Below, in pieces: positions 26,619-35,198 of a stretch of DNA of 64,000 bases; the stretch's first letter is position 1; the number at the start of each line of letters is the position of its first letter. Source of the stretch: Alphaproteobacteria bacterium (GTDB taxonomy: Bacteria > Myxococcota_A > UBA796 > GCA-2862545); the NCBI GenBank assembly GCA_020632955.1, contig JACKEO010000003.1, positions 1 to 64,000 of the forward strand. Direction: 5' to 3'. A program made the position numbers and the translations under genes. The notes under the pieces are model-generated. The model searched no databases. It was given only the letters and a program-made list of their open reading frames with translations, and was not told where the DNA came from.

Positions 26619-28766
26619 TCAGAAGGTGGCGCGGAGCCCCAGGAGCGGCAGGACGATGGGGCCCTGGACGTAGTCCGTGACGCCGTAGTCGTACGACCAC
26701 GTGGGGTACAGCGCCGTGGCCGGCGGGGGCACGATCCACACGTCGGCGGCCAGCTGCAGCGACCACCGTCGGAAGGCGAAGGTGTAGGCCACCCGCAGAT
26801 CGATCTTGTGGTAGTCCGGCAGCCGCGCGCCGTTGGGGTTGCCGAACCGCGGCACCCACGTGTCGTCGCTGGCGTCGTACAGGCTGCCCACCACGTCGGT
26901 GAAGGTGTTGCCCGTGGCCGCCCGGTAGCGCAGGGCGAGCTGCAGCGCGGGCAGCACGTTCCACGAGGCCACCACGCCGCCCGAGAAGGGCTGGTCGGCA
27001 TCCGACGAGAACCAGTCCCCGTCGTCGCTGCCGTCGTGGAGCAGGGCGCGGCCGTAGGCGAACCACGCCCAGAGGAAGAAGGTGTCGCGGAGGCGGTAGC
27101 GCACGGTGAGCTCGGCGCCGTAGGCGAGGCCGTGGGCCGCCACCACGGGGCGCCCGCTCACCGGCTGCCAGACCACGTCGCGGCTCGCCTTCACGTAGCC
27201 GTCGGCCACGATCTCCACGCGGCCCGCGATGGTCTGGTCGATGCCGAGCACCGCCGACCAGGCGTCGGTGGTGGGCAGGTCGGGGTCGGCCAGGAGCTGC
27301 TCGGTCTCGGGGCGCTGCTGGTAGCGTCCGCCGCCCAGGCGCAGCTCGGTCTGCTCGGCCACGCGCACCCGCACCGCGAGTCGGGGCTCGATGGTGGGGC
27401 TCCAGCCCACGCTGTCCATGCCCACGCGCACGCCGGGGAAGAAGCGGGCCGGGCCGGCCTTGGCCTGCAGCTCGCCGTAGCCGTGGAAGCGCACGCGCGG
27501 GAGCGTGGCGTCGGTGGCGGCGACCTGCCAGGCCAGGGGGGCCGCCTCGCGCACCACGAGCGGACCGTAGCGGCCGGCGTCCTCCAGCTCGACGAGGGTG
27601 ACCTCGGGCCGGAGCTCCCCGCCCACGGCCCAGTCCAGCCACGACAGGGCCGTGCCGTCCGCGTCGAGGCGCGTGGGCAGGCTCATCGACCGCTTGCGGT
27701 ACAGGCCTCCCTCCGACACGTCGGCCGCCACGAGGTCGTGCAGGAAGGCGGTGACGAAGCGTCCGCGACCCCAGCGCACGCGCACGCCCAGGAGCTGCCA
27801 GTCGCGACCGAAGTCGAGCGTGGGCACGCCCTCCTGCTCGTAGGGGTCCAGCACGTCGAGCTCGCCGAGCACGCGCCCATAGGTGTCGCCGCTCCCCGCG
27901 GTGAAGATGCCCACGGTGGTGCGCTCGCCCACGTGCTCGGCCCGGGCGCTGAAGTCGTAGAAGCGCGGCCAGGTGGGGAACTGGTCGGTGCCCTGCGTCA
28001 CGATGTCGTGGAAGGACCGCCGGAAGGCCGCCGAGACCCACCAGCCCTTCGGCAGCGGGGCCCGCAGGTCCCCGCCCACCGTGACGAGGTTGATGCCCGC
28101 CGACCCGGTGATGTCGTCGGGACGGTCGGTCTTGCTCACCGCCTCGACGATGGCGCCCGTGGCGTCGCCGTACCGGGCGCCGTAGCCCGACGGGTAGAGG
28201 TCGAGGCTGTCGAGCTGGCTGGCCGGGAAGACCGAGGCGTACTGGTTGAAGTGGTAGAGGTAGGGGACCTCGATGCCATCCAGGTAGAAACGACTGTCTC
28301 CCGCGAGCGATCCGCGCACCGAGACGTCGCCCGAGCTGGGGCTGTACTCCCGCTGCACGTTCACGCCGGGCAGGGCCTGCACGAGGCGCACGGCGTCGTC
28401 GAAGGTGCCGGGCGTCTCGTAGGCCATCTCGGCGTCGACGTGGTGGCGCGTGACCTCGGCGGTGGGACGGAAGGCCTCCACCACGATCTCGCCGGGCTCC
28501 GAGAGCGGCCTCAGGAAGACGACGAGGGGCTGGTCGAGCGGCGGCGTGAAGGTGAGCGTCTGGCCCTGGTGGTCGAGGCTCGTGAGCACCACGGTGGCCT
28601 CGACGCCGTCGGGCAGCTCGAGCGTGGCCCGGCCGCGGGCGTCGAGGGCCACGGGCGTGCCCTGCACCACCACCTCGGCGCGTGGCAGGGGCGCCGCGTC
28701 GCCGTGCTGGCGCACCACCAGCTCCACCTGGCCCGCCCACGCCGCCGCGAGGAGCCAGGCGATCAC
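26619..28766 (-). CDS. TonB-dependent receptor (outer-membrane gated channel)
   Basis: 715 residues. Signal peptide ending AWA near 11, then a carboxypeptidase-regulatory/CNA-like domain about 15-90 (VELVVRQHGDAAPLPRAEVVV). The plug domain follows at about 105-220 with PGVNVQREYS, VSVRGSLAGDSRFYLDGIEVP and YGDATGAIVEAVSK. A beta-barrel runs to the C-terminus, which ends in Phe (GLRATF), as outer-membrane barrels do. It imports a nutrient or metal complex with energy from TonB-ExbBD; substrate unknown. The GTG start overlaps the stop of the upstream lipoprotein gene, so receptor and lipoprotein are translationally coupled, in the manner of surface receptor/lipoprotein pairs. Confidence 0.88.
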   Translation of the reverse strand: MIAWLLAAAWAGQVELVVRQHGDAAPLPRAEVVVQGTPVALDARGRATLELPDGVEATVVLTSLDHQGQTLTFTPPLDQPLVVFLRPLSEPGEIVVEAFRPTAEVTRHHVDAEMAYETPGTFDDAVRLVQALPGVNVQREYSPSSGDVSVRGSLAGDSRFYLDGIEVPYLYHFNQYASVFPASQLDSLDLYPSGYGARYGDATGAIVEAVSKTDRPDDITGSAGINLVTVGGDLRAPLPKGWWVSAAFRRSFHDIVTQGTDQFPTWPRFYDFSARAEHVGERTTVGIFTAGSGDTYGRVLGELDVLDPYEQEGVPTLDFGRDWQLLGVRVRWGRGRFVTAFLHDLVAADVSEGGLYRKRSMSLPTRLDADGTALSWLDWAVGGELRPEVTLVELEDAGRYGPLVVREAAPLAWQVAATDATLPRVRFHGYGELQAKAGPARFFPGVRVGMDSVGWSPTIEPRLAVRVRVAEQTELRLGGGRYQQRPETEQLLADPDLPTTDAWSAVLGIDQTIAGRVEIVADGYVKASRDVVWQPVSGRPVVAAHGLAYGAELTVRYRLRDTFFLWAWFAYGRALLHDGSDDGDWFSSDADQPFSGGVVASWNVLPALQLALRYRAATGNTFTDVVGSLYDASDDTWVPRFGNPNGARLPDYHKIDLRVAYTFAFRRWSLQLAADVWIVPPPATALYPTWSYDYGVTDYVQGPIVLPLLGLRATF

Positions 28767-29782
28767 GGGCTGATCCGAGCGAGGACGCGCACCCCGTCGA
28801 GGGCCTCGCGCGGGCAGGCGCCCTGGAGGAGCCACAGGGGATCGAAGGGACCGGACACGCCCTCGCAGGGCACCTCGGGCGCCGTCGCCGCGGGGTCGGA
28901 GACCTGCTGCACGTCGACCAGGCGAAGGCCCAGCGGGGCCTCGTCGTCGGCTTCGAGGCGCGCGTACGCCCAGGTGGGTGCCATGGGGGACGCGTCGGCG
29001 GGCAGCCAGCGCCCGCCGATCCTGGCGCCGGCGGGCTCCTCGCCGACGAACAGGTCGAAGGCGTGGACGGCGCCGTGGCCCTGACGGTCGTTCGCCAGGG
29101 CGACGAAGGTGACGGGCCCGGGCGGGAGGGGCTCCGACGACTCCGTCTCGAGGTCGTCGAGGACGAGGTCGGCGCTGGCCCAGTCGGCGGTGGTGGCGTC
29201 GAGCTCGAGGAAGGTGCCGGCCGTGGCCATCCAGCGGATCCGGGTGCCGTCCGGCGCGCCCTGCACCCGGGCCTGCAACCGGGTCCAGGAGGAGGGAGCC
29301 ACCACCTCTGCGGGCTCGGTGGGGCGTGCGGCCCGCACCTCCAGCGCGAGGTCGTCGTCCTCGGCGTCCTCCAGCGGCTGGCCGGGGACGCGCGCGTGGG
29401 TGACACGCCGCACCTGGGGCGCCGCCGGGCTGCCGGTGACCGCGAGCAGGGCGCGCGCCTCGTGGCCCGACGGGAAGGTGGCCACGAGCCCGATGCGTCC
29501 GGCGCCTTCCGGCGGGTCCGGCAGGGTGGGCACGGGGCCGGTCGCGTCGGACGCGGCGGGGTCCAGGGACCACAGGGCGTCCTCGTCGGCCACCCACGCC
29601 CAGGCGAGGTCCACGGGCTCGTCCGACCAGGTGCGTCCGTCCACGAGCAGCGAGGCCCGGGGACGCGCCGGCTCGCCGTCGGCGAGGGTCACCGCCACCA
29701 CGCGATCACCGACGAGCGCCTGTCGGGGTTCTCCGACGGGACCTCGGCAGGCGAACACCAGCAGCAGGAGCAGGCCGGACAT
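28763..29782 (-). CDS. Lipoprotein coupled to the TonB-dependent receptor
   Basis: 339 residues. Very short Leu-rich signal peptide ending in LVFAC (C12). The mature protein is beta-rich with two repeats of Ig/CNA-like character (VVAVTLADGEPARPRASLL; LVATFPSGHEARALLAVTG) and a domain near 170-200 (GTRIRWMATAGTFLELDA). No family is assigned. Its TGA overlaps the receptor GTG, so the two are made in concert; a substrate-binding or receptor-accessory role is inferred. A TAGGCG (29796-29791) lies 9 nt upstream of the ATG. Confidence 0.75.
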   Translation of the reverse strand: MSGLLLLLVFACRGPVGEPRQALVGDRVVAVTLADGEPARPRASLLVDGRTWSDEPVDLAWAWVADEDALWSLDPAASDATGPVPTLPDPPEGAGRIGLVATFPSGHEARALLAVTGSPAAPQVRRVTHARVPGQPLEDAEDDDLALEVRAARPTEPAEVVAPSSWTRLQARVQGAPDGTRIRWMATAGTFLELDATTADWASADLVLDDLETESSEPLPPGPVTFVALANDRQGHGAVHAFDLFVGEEPAGARIGGRWLPADASPMAPTWAYARLEADDEAPLGLRLVDVQQVSDPAATAPEVPCEGVSGPFDPLWLLQGACPREALDGVRVLARISP

Positions 29783-29867
29783 GGCCGCAGCGCCTAGCGC
29801 GCGCCGTCGGCCGACGCGATGCCGCGAGGTGGTGCGCCGGGGCGGGGCGAGACCCCACCCGGCGACA

Positions 29868-30458
29868 TCAGCCGCCGGCCTCGGCCACCTTGTCGCCGAT
29901 CCAGCGCTCGCACGCGAAGATCCCGGCGTCGGCGGAGCCCGGCGACTGGGGCGCGAGGTCCTCGAAGTCGGGGTCCCACTTCTTGGCGTACTTGTCGCAC
30001 TGATCCTCGCTGCCGGCGTCGGTGCGGGGCTCCTCGGCCTTGCGGCCCTCGATGCGCAGGGCGCCGTCGTCACGGAAGGCGATCGTGCGCTCGGTGGCCC
30101 GGCGGGAGCAGGAGTCGCCGTTGTAGACACCGAAGGTGTCGAGGTAGCGCCACACCTCGAGCTCGGCGTTCCAGCGGAAGATGCCGTCCTCGTTGGCGAA
30201 GCTGCGGCAGTCCTCGGCGCCCGTGCAGGTGCGCACCTCGAGGGCGCCGGGCACCTCCTCGCTCTCCACGATGCGCTGGTAGGGCAGCGGGAAGGTCTCG
30301 TCGGTGTAGGTGCGGCAGTCCTCCGACTCCTTGGCCGACGACAGCTTCCAGAGGCCGACGTACTCCGAGGCGCCGCCGTCGGTGTCGGCCGTGGTGTCGG
30401 TGTCGGTGCTGCCGGCGCAGGCCGCGAGGAGCAGCGCCAGCGCGCCCGCCGACCTCAC
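29868..30458 (-). CDS. Lipoprotein with Asp/Thr linker, coupled to clpP
   Basis: 196 residues. Lipobox LLLAAC (C14), then a short acidic linker of alternating Asp and Thr (TDTDTTADTD). The body has several Cys (EDCRTYTD, RTCTGAEDCR, DSCSRR, FACERW) that may form disulfides. Family unknown. It begins at GTG 30458, inside the TGA of clpP, so a cytoplasmic protease and a surface lipoprotein are translated from one coupled message. Confidence 0.72.
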   Translation of the reverse strand: MRSAGALALLLAACAGSTDTDTTADTDGGASEYVGLWKLSSAKESEDCRTYTDETFPLPYQRIVESEEVPGALEVRTCTGAEDCRSFANEDGIFRWNAELEVWRYLDTFGVYNGDSCSRRATERTIAFRDDGALRIEGRKAEEPRTDAGSEDQCDKYAKKWDPDFEDLAPQSPGSADAGIFACERWIGDKVAEAGG

Positions 30459-31030
30459 GCGAGCACCTTGTCGCAGATGCCGTAGGCCAGGGCCTCCTCG
30501 GCACCCATCCAGTAGTCGCGGTCGCAGTCCTCGGTGACCTTGTCGATCGGCTGCCCGGTGTTGTCGGCCAGGATCTGCATGAGGATCTGCTTCATCTTGA
30601 GCAGGCGACGGGTGGTGATCTCGATGTCGGTGGCCTGGCCCTCGGCGCCGCCCAGGGGCTGGTGCAGCAGCACCTCGCCGTGGGTGAGGATGGCGCGCTC
30701 GCCCTTCTCGCAGCCCGACAGGATGATGGCGCCCATGCTCGCGGCCATGCCGGCCACCACGGTGTGGACGGGGGGCGAGATGCGGCGGATCGTGTCGTAG
30801 ATGGCGAGGCCGTCCACCACGCTGCCGCCCGGGGAGTTCAGGTAGAGCGTGATGGGCTTCTTCGCGTCGACGTGGGCCAGGTAGAGCAGCTGGCGGATCA
30901 GCTTGCCCGCGCTCGCCGCGTTGACCTGCGTGCCGAGGAAGACCGTGCGCTCCTGCAGCAGGAGGCTGTCGAGGTCGACATCGCGCGTGTCCTTCGCGTC
31001 GGGGAGCAGGACCTTGGTGTTGGCGTCCAT
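30455..31030 (-). CDS. clpP: ATP-dependent Clp protease proteolytic subunit
   Basis: 191 residues, normal ClpP length. The triad is present: S98 (GMAASMGA), H123 (LLHQPLGG) and D172 (DCDRDYWM). The N-terminal part has VFLGTQVN and LYLNSPGGSV as in the family. It forms the tetradecameric chamber working with ClpX/ClpA; neither chaperone nor trigger factor is adjacent, so this is probably one of several ClpP paralogues, common in Myxococcota. TTAGGCG near 31067-31073 may be the -10. The lipoprotein gene starts inside its stop. Confidence 0.93.
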   Translation of the reverse strand: MDANTKVLLPDAKDTRDVDLDSLLLQERTVFLGTQVNAASAGKLIRQLLYLAHVDAKKPITLYLNSPGGSVVDGLAIYDTIRRISPPVHTVVAGMAASMGAIILSGCEKGERAILTHGEVLLHQPLGGAEGQATDIEITTRRLLKMKQILMQILADNTGQPIDKVTEDCDRDYWMGAEEALAYGICDKVLA

Positions 31031-31105
31031 CCGTGCCTCCGAGGGCCCCGCAGGGCCGGAAGGCTGCGCCTAACCCGCCGCACCCCGCGGGGACGGCCCA
31101 GCCGA

Positions 31106-31885
31106 TCAGCGCGTGAGATCACGCCCGATGAGCCAGGATCCGAAGCCGAGCCCGACGAGGGCCACGCCGAGCACCACCGCGGCGAGCACGAGCTGCAGCA
31201 CCGCACCGTAGGGCATGAGCAGCACGAGCAGCGGACTGCCGACGAAGGTGGCGAAGAAGACCAGCGCCCAGGCCGCCTGCTGGGCCGTGCGCACGTCGCG
31301 GGCCACGGCGCTCACGAGCACGCACACCACGCCCGTGGCGAGCGACCAGGCCGGGGCCGTGACGAAGAAGGTGGCGATCCAGGCCCCGCTGGGCGGCAGG
31401 TACACGCCGGCCGTCTGCACGGCGAGGGGCTCCATCGAGGCCAGGGCCGACGCCGTGCCGCCGACGAGCACGTAGATCACCAGCGGCACCGACAGCGCGC
31501 CCACCACCTTGCCCGCCAGGAGCTGGAAGCGCCGGACCGGTGCGAGCATGAGGAAGGGCAGGGTGCCGCACTGGCGGTCGTGGATGCCGGCGTGGCCCGC
31601 CATCACCGCGGTCATCGACATGAGCTGGTTGAAGACCAGCAGCTCCATCGCCACCACCGCGCCCGAGATCAGCGTCTCGACCGACAGCGGCATGCCCGCC
31701 ACCTCCGACCAGAACTGGAGCTCCCGGTTCCCGTCCACCGAGGCCGAGAAGGCCTGCATGGCGTGGATGAGCGACAGCGCGCCGATGGCGATGATCGCGA
31801 GGGTGACGGTGAGGGTGACCAGCAGCCACTTCTGGCGGAAGGCCTCGAGGAACTCGCGCTGCACCACGACGAGGAAGATGCGCAT
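31106..31885 (-). CDS. ABC-2 type transporter permease
   Basis: 259 residues, six predicted membrane helices. It begins FLVVVQREFLEAFRQKW, the usual cytoplasmic start of ABC-2 permeases, with a DRQCGTLPFLMLAPV loop corresponding to the coupling region. It starts 2 nt after the ATPase gene stop, forming an exporter with it. The cargo is unknown; this class exports lipids, polysaccharides, drugs or proteins. Confidence 0.85.
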   Translation of the reverse strand: MRIFLVVVQREFLEAFRQKWLLVTLTVTLAIIAIGALSLIHAMQAFSASVDGNRELQFWSEVAGMPLSVETLISGAVVAMELLVFNQLMSMTAVMAGHAGIHDRQCGTLPFLMLAPVRRFQLLAGKVVGALSVPLVIYVLVGGTASALASMEPLAVQTAGVYLPPSGAWIATFFVTAPAWSLATGVVCVLVSAVARDVRTAQQAAWALVFFATFVGSPLLVLLMPYGAVLQLVLAAVVLGVALVGLGFGSWLIGRDLTR

Positions 31886-31887
31886 CC

Positions 31888-32613
31888 CTAGGCCTCGTCC
31901 TGCAGGTGGGCGCGCCAGGTGTCGAGCAGGCGGGGGCGCGTGACCGTGCGCTCGCCCTCGAGCACGTGGATGGCCCGGATCCCGCCGGCCACGAGCGCGA
32001 TGCGGTCGCAGATGCGCTCGGCGGCGTGCAGGTCGTGGGTGACCCACACCACGGCGCGTCCGCGGTCGGCGTGCTCGCGTGCCGTGCGGAAGATCACGTC
32101 GGCCGACACCGGATCGAGGTTGGCCGTGGGCTCGTCGAGCAGCAGCAGCGGGGGGTCCATCAGCAGCGCCCGGGCCAGCGAGATCTTCTGCTGCATGCCC
32201 GAGCTCCCCGTGCCCACGGGGAGGTCCATGCGCGCGGTGAGGCCCAGCTCGTCGAGGAAGGGCGCCACCCGCGTGCGCACCGTGGCCTCGTCGAGGCCGT
32301 ACAGCGCGCCGAAGAAGGCGAGGTTCTCCCACCCGGTGAGCAGCGGGTACAGCCCGGGCACCGTGGTGATGAGGCCCACCTTCCCGGTGGCCTCCAGCGC
32401 CGCGCGGTGGGCCGGCACGCCGTCGAGGGACACCGTGCCGGCCGTGGGTCGGATCAGGCCCGCCAGCGCCAGCAGCAGCGTGGACTTGCCCCCGCCGTTG
32501 GGCCCCATCAGGCCCAGCACCTCGCCCGAGCGCACCTCGAGGTCGACGTCGGCGAGCACGGTGCGTCCCCGGTAGGCCACGGTGAGGCCCGCAGCGATCG
32601 CGCGTGCCGTCAC
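31888..32613 (-). CDS. ABC transporter ATP-binding protein
   Basis: 241 residues. Walker A GPNGGGKST, a signature region GSSGMQQKISLARAL (a QQK variant instead of SGGQ, as in many ABC-2 exporters), Walker B LLLLDEPT, D-loop and switch His (VTHD) are all present. GTG start overlapping the stop of the secreted protein upstream (GTGA), and followed after 2 nt by the permease. Partner of the permease in an export system. Confidence 0.9.
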   Translation of the reverse strand: MTARAIAAGLTVAYRGRTVLADVDLEVRSGEVLGLMGPNGGGKSTLLLALAGLIRPTAGTVSLDGVPAHRAALEATGKVGLITTVPGLYPLLTGWENLAFFGALYGLDEATVRTRVAPFLDELGLTARMDLPVGTGSSGMQQKISLARALLMDPPLLLLDEPTANLDPVSADVIFRTAREHADRGRAVVWVTHDLHAAERICDRIALVAGGIRAIHVLEGERTVTRPRLLDTWRAHLQDEA

Positions 32614-33209
32614 GGCTGGGCCGGGGGCGCGGCCAGCAGCTCCGGGGGCTCGGCGCCCCACCACCACGCCGGCATGGGTCGCAGCGGATCGTCCGACAGC
32701 CGCAGGCTGCGCACGATCGTGGTGAGCGTCTCGATGCCGTCGAGCTCCTCGTAGGTGGGCGGCGGGGCCACGAGGAAGGCGGCCACCACGCGGGAGGCCG
32801 GCTGGTCGATGAGCGTGACGGCGCCCACCTTCATGGTCACCGCCAGGGGTCCGATGCCCGCCGTGACCTCGGCGTGCAGCTGCTTGGCGTTCACCCGGTC
32901 GTCCATGCCGGGCACCTCGTGACGCGACAGCTCGGTGGCCTCGCCCAGGGGCAGCGTGTCGTTCACCGTCTCCATGAGCACGTCGAGGAGCAGGTCGTGG
33001 GTGACCCCCTGCTGCAGGGGGTACCAGTACAGGGTGACCGTGGTGGACAGGCCCCCGGAGATCGTGACGTTGTGCATCTGTGGCCGGTCCTTGACCAGCA
33101 CCTTCCACTCCGCGGGCGCGTCGATCGTGACCCGCCCGTCGGTGGTGGGGGTGAGCTCGGGCGGCGCGGCGTGCGCGAGCAGCGTCACGGCCGCGATCAG
33201 GCTCCACAT
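32610..33209 (-). CDS. Small exported protein upstream of the ABC exporter
   Basis: 199 residues. Signal peptide cleaved near 15 (AHA-A). The mature part resembles the PsbP/DUF-type 'stress' fold often seen in secreted Myxococcota proteins: VTIDAPAEWKVLVKD, VTLYWYPLQQGVTHDLLLD, ASRVVAAFLVAPP, but I cannot name the family. It is co-translated with the ABC ATPase, so it may be an accessory or cargo of that exporter. The start lies only 21 nt from the start of a divergent gene, and a good TATCAT -10 (33236-33231) overlaps that gene's start. Confidence 0.72.
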   Translation of the reverse strand: MWSLIAAVTLLAHAAPPELTPTTDGRVTIDAPAEWKVLVKDRPQMHNVTISGGLSTTVTLYWYPLQQGVTHDLLLDVLMETVNDTLPLGEATELSRHEVPGMDDRVNAKQLHAEVTAGIGPLAVTMKVGAVTLIDQPASRVVAAFLVAPPPTYEELDGIETLTTIVRSLRLSDDPLRPMPAWWWGAEPPELLAAPPAQP

Positions 33210-33230
33210 CGGCGTCTCCAGGGTGGCGGG

Positions 33231-33716
33231 ATGATACCCGACCGCGGCGCGGAGGCCAGCCGGTCGTGGTGCGTGCGATCGCCCTGCGGCAGGTACCGCT
33301 GGCTGCTCGCCCGCAGGTGGGATCGGCACGCGCCGTGGATGCTGGTGGTCGGGTTGAACCCCTCCACCGCCGACGCGCTGCGCGACGACCCCACCACCCG
33401 CCGCTGCATCGCCCTGGCGCAGCGCACCGGGCACGGCGGCCTGCTGCTGGCCAACCTCTTCGGGCTGCGGGCCACGCGTCCCGCCGACCTGCACGCGGCC
33501 CGGCACCCGACGGGCCCGGCGAACGTCCTCTGGCGGGATCGCGCGGCGGCCGTCGCCAGCACGCGGGTGGCGGCCTGGGGCAACCACGGACGGGGTCCGC
33601 AGGCCGATGCCCTCCTCGAGGACGGCGCCTGGTGGGTGCTCGGGTGGACGGCCCTCGGCGCGCCGCGTCATCCCCTCTACGTGCGCGGCGACACGCCGCT
33701 GCAGCGGGTGCGTTGA
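33231..33716 (+). CDS. DUF1643 family protein
   Basis: 161 residues with the DUF1643 hallmarks CGRYRWLLARRW, MLVVGLNPSTAD, DDPTTRRCIALA, LLLANLFGLRAT and AWGNHG. This family of unknown function is often carried near mobile or accessory regions. The ATG at 33231 overlaps the presumed -10 of the divergent gene and lacks a good ribosome-binding site, so the in-frame GTG at 33273, just before the conserved core, could be the real start. Confidence 0.8.
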   Translation: MIPDRGAEASRSWCVRSPCGRYRWLLARRWDRHAPWMLVVGLNPSTADALRDDPTTRRCIALAQRTGHGGLLLANLFGLRATRPADLHAARHPTGPANVLWRDRAAAVASTRVAAWGNHGRGPQADALLEDGAWWVLGWTALGAPRHPLYVRGDTPLQRVR

Positions 33717-33761
33717 CGCGGCGGTCGTGGCCGGCGATCCTGCCTCGCCCGGGAGGTGACC

Positions 33762-34940
33762 ATGCGTGCCGCGCCCTGCCTGCTCCTCGCCGCCTGTGCC
33801 ACGGCGCCCGACGACGGCGTCGACGCCGACCTGCCCGCGCGTGCGGTCCTGGAGGAGGTGCGCGCGATCGTGCCCGGCCCGGGCCTGCCCGACGGCGTCG
33901 ACCCGAACGACGCGAACAACAACCTCGACGTGATCCGGCACGACGGGCGCGTCTGGCTGGCGGTGCGCACCGCGCCCACGCACTTCGCGAGCACGAAGAC
34001 CCGCATGCTCGTGCTCTCGTCGGAGGACGAGGTCACCTGGCGGTCGGAGGGCGAGCTCGCCGTGGGCACCGACCTGCGGGAGCCCCAGCTCGTGCCCACC
34101 GACGACGGCCTGTGGATCTACATGGCCAAGCTGGGGGCGAGTGCGGTGGACTTCGAGCCCGGCGGCATCCTGCGGGCCCGGTACGAGGGTGACGGCGTGT
34201 GGTCGGAGCCCGAGCCCTTCGGCCCCGAGGGCATGATCGCCTGGCGCATCAAGCCGCTGGCCGGTCGGTGGGCGATGCTCGGCTACATCGGCGGCGCCGG
34301 CATCTACGACGCCAGCGACAACGAGCTCGAGATCCAGTGGTGGGCCAGCGACGACGGGCTCGCCTGGGAGCCCGCGGTGGGGGCCTCGCCGGGCGTGCTG
34401 CGCGGGGGCGGCAGCGAGGTCGACGCGGTGATCCTCGACGACGGCAGCCTCGTGGCCGTCATCCGCAACGAGGCCGGCGACGCCGACGGGCACGGCAGCA
34501 AGATCTGCACGGCCCCCGCCGACGCGCTCGGCACCTGGACCTGCAGCACCGACCCCCGCAAGTACGACAGCCCCCTCGTCTTCCGCAGCGGGGGGCGCGT
34601 GTGGCTCGTGGGTCGCCGTCACCTGGCCAACGAGGGACGCTACGAGCTGGAGCCCACCACCGACGACCTCGAGCAGCAGACCCTGCTCAACGAGGTGGCC
34701 TACTGGAACGCCCCCAAGCGGTGCGCCCTGTGGACCGTCGACCCGGCCACCCGCACCGTCGACCACGTCCTCGACCTGCCCAGCCGCGGCGACACCTGCT
34801 TCCCCGAGGCCCTCGACCTGGGCGACGGCCACTGGGCCATCTACAGCTACAGCAACGACGTCGACGGCCCCGACTGGAAGTGGAACGAGGGCCAGGTGGA
34901 GCCCACCTTCGTCTACAGGTACGTCGTGGCGTTGGAGTAG
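33762..34940 (+). CDS. Lipoprotein with beta-propeller (sialidase/GH43-like) repeats
   Basis: 392 residues. Lipobox LLLAAC with C12. The mature protein carries repeated strand-turn units such as VWLAVRTAPTH, TRMLVLSSEDEVTWR, IQWWASDDGLAWEP and VWLVGRRHLAN, reminiscent of BNR/Asp-box or GH43-like five- or six-bladed propellers. I see no certain catalytic set, so enzyme function is not claimed. GGGAGG lies 5 nt before the ATG. It is followed by repeat copy 1 and a convergent lipoprotein. Confidence 0.75.
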   Translation: MRAAPCLLLAACATAPDDGVDADLPARAVLEEVRAIVPGPGLPDGVDPNDANNNLDVIRHDGRVWLAVRTAPTHFASTKTRMLVLSSEDEVTWRSEGELAVGTDLREPQLVPTDDGLWIYMAKLGASAVDFEPGGILRARYEGDGVWSEPEPFGPEGMIAWRIKPLAGRWAMLGYIGGAGIYDASDNELEIQWWASDDGLAWEPAVGASPGVLRGGGSEVDAVILDDGSLVAVIRNEAGDADGHGSKICTAPADALGTWTCSTDPRKYDSPLVFRSGGRVWLVGRRHLANEGRYELEPTTDDLEQQTLLNEVAYWNAPKRCALWTVDPATRTVDHVLDLPSRGDTCFPEALDLGDGHWAIYSYSNDVDGPDWKWNEGQVEPTFVYRYVVALE

Positions 34941-34951
34941 GGGAGGGACGT

Positions 34952-35186
34952 CAGCCGCCACAGAGGCACAGAGGTCACTGAGGGAAGCACGGAGCCTGGA
35001 CCGACCCGACGAGCACAGCCTCCGTGCCTCACCGCGTGGCGGGGCAACCCGCCGGCCCCCAAGGCGGCGACCCGCCTCGACGCTCGCAAGCCAAGGCACC
35101 GCGGAACCCGCCCAGAGAGGCACAGAGGCGCACACCCGCCCACCTCCGTGCCGGCCTCCGAGCCCTCTGTGCCTCTGTGGCGGCTG
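34952..35186. repeat. Long palindromic intergenic repeat, copy 1
   Basis: 235 bp bounded by a perfect 23-nt inverted repeat (34952-34974 and 35164-35186) rich in the words CACAGAGG and CCTCTGTG. Inside are an additional inverted CAGAGGCACAGAGG word and a core shared with copy 2: GGCGGGGCAACCCGCC near 35038-35053 and GGCACCGCGGAACCC near 35096-35110. It fills the gap between two convergent genes. Open frames across it translate to Leu/Cys/Ala-rich nonsense and are not genes. It may be a non-autonomous mobile palindrome or act as a bidirectional terminator. Confidence 0.8.
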
Positions 35187-35198
35187 CCGAACCCGCCC

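Noticed and set aside
34952..35186. Open frames with Leu/Cys/Ala/Ser/Val-rich peptides inside the palindromic repeats
   Set aside because: They arise from the CTCTGTGCC words of the repeat and recur in both copies in several frames; they are repeat-derived artefacts, not proteins.
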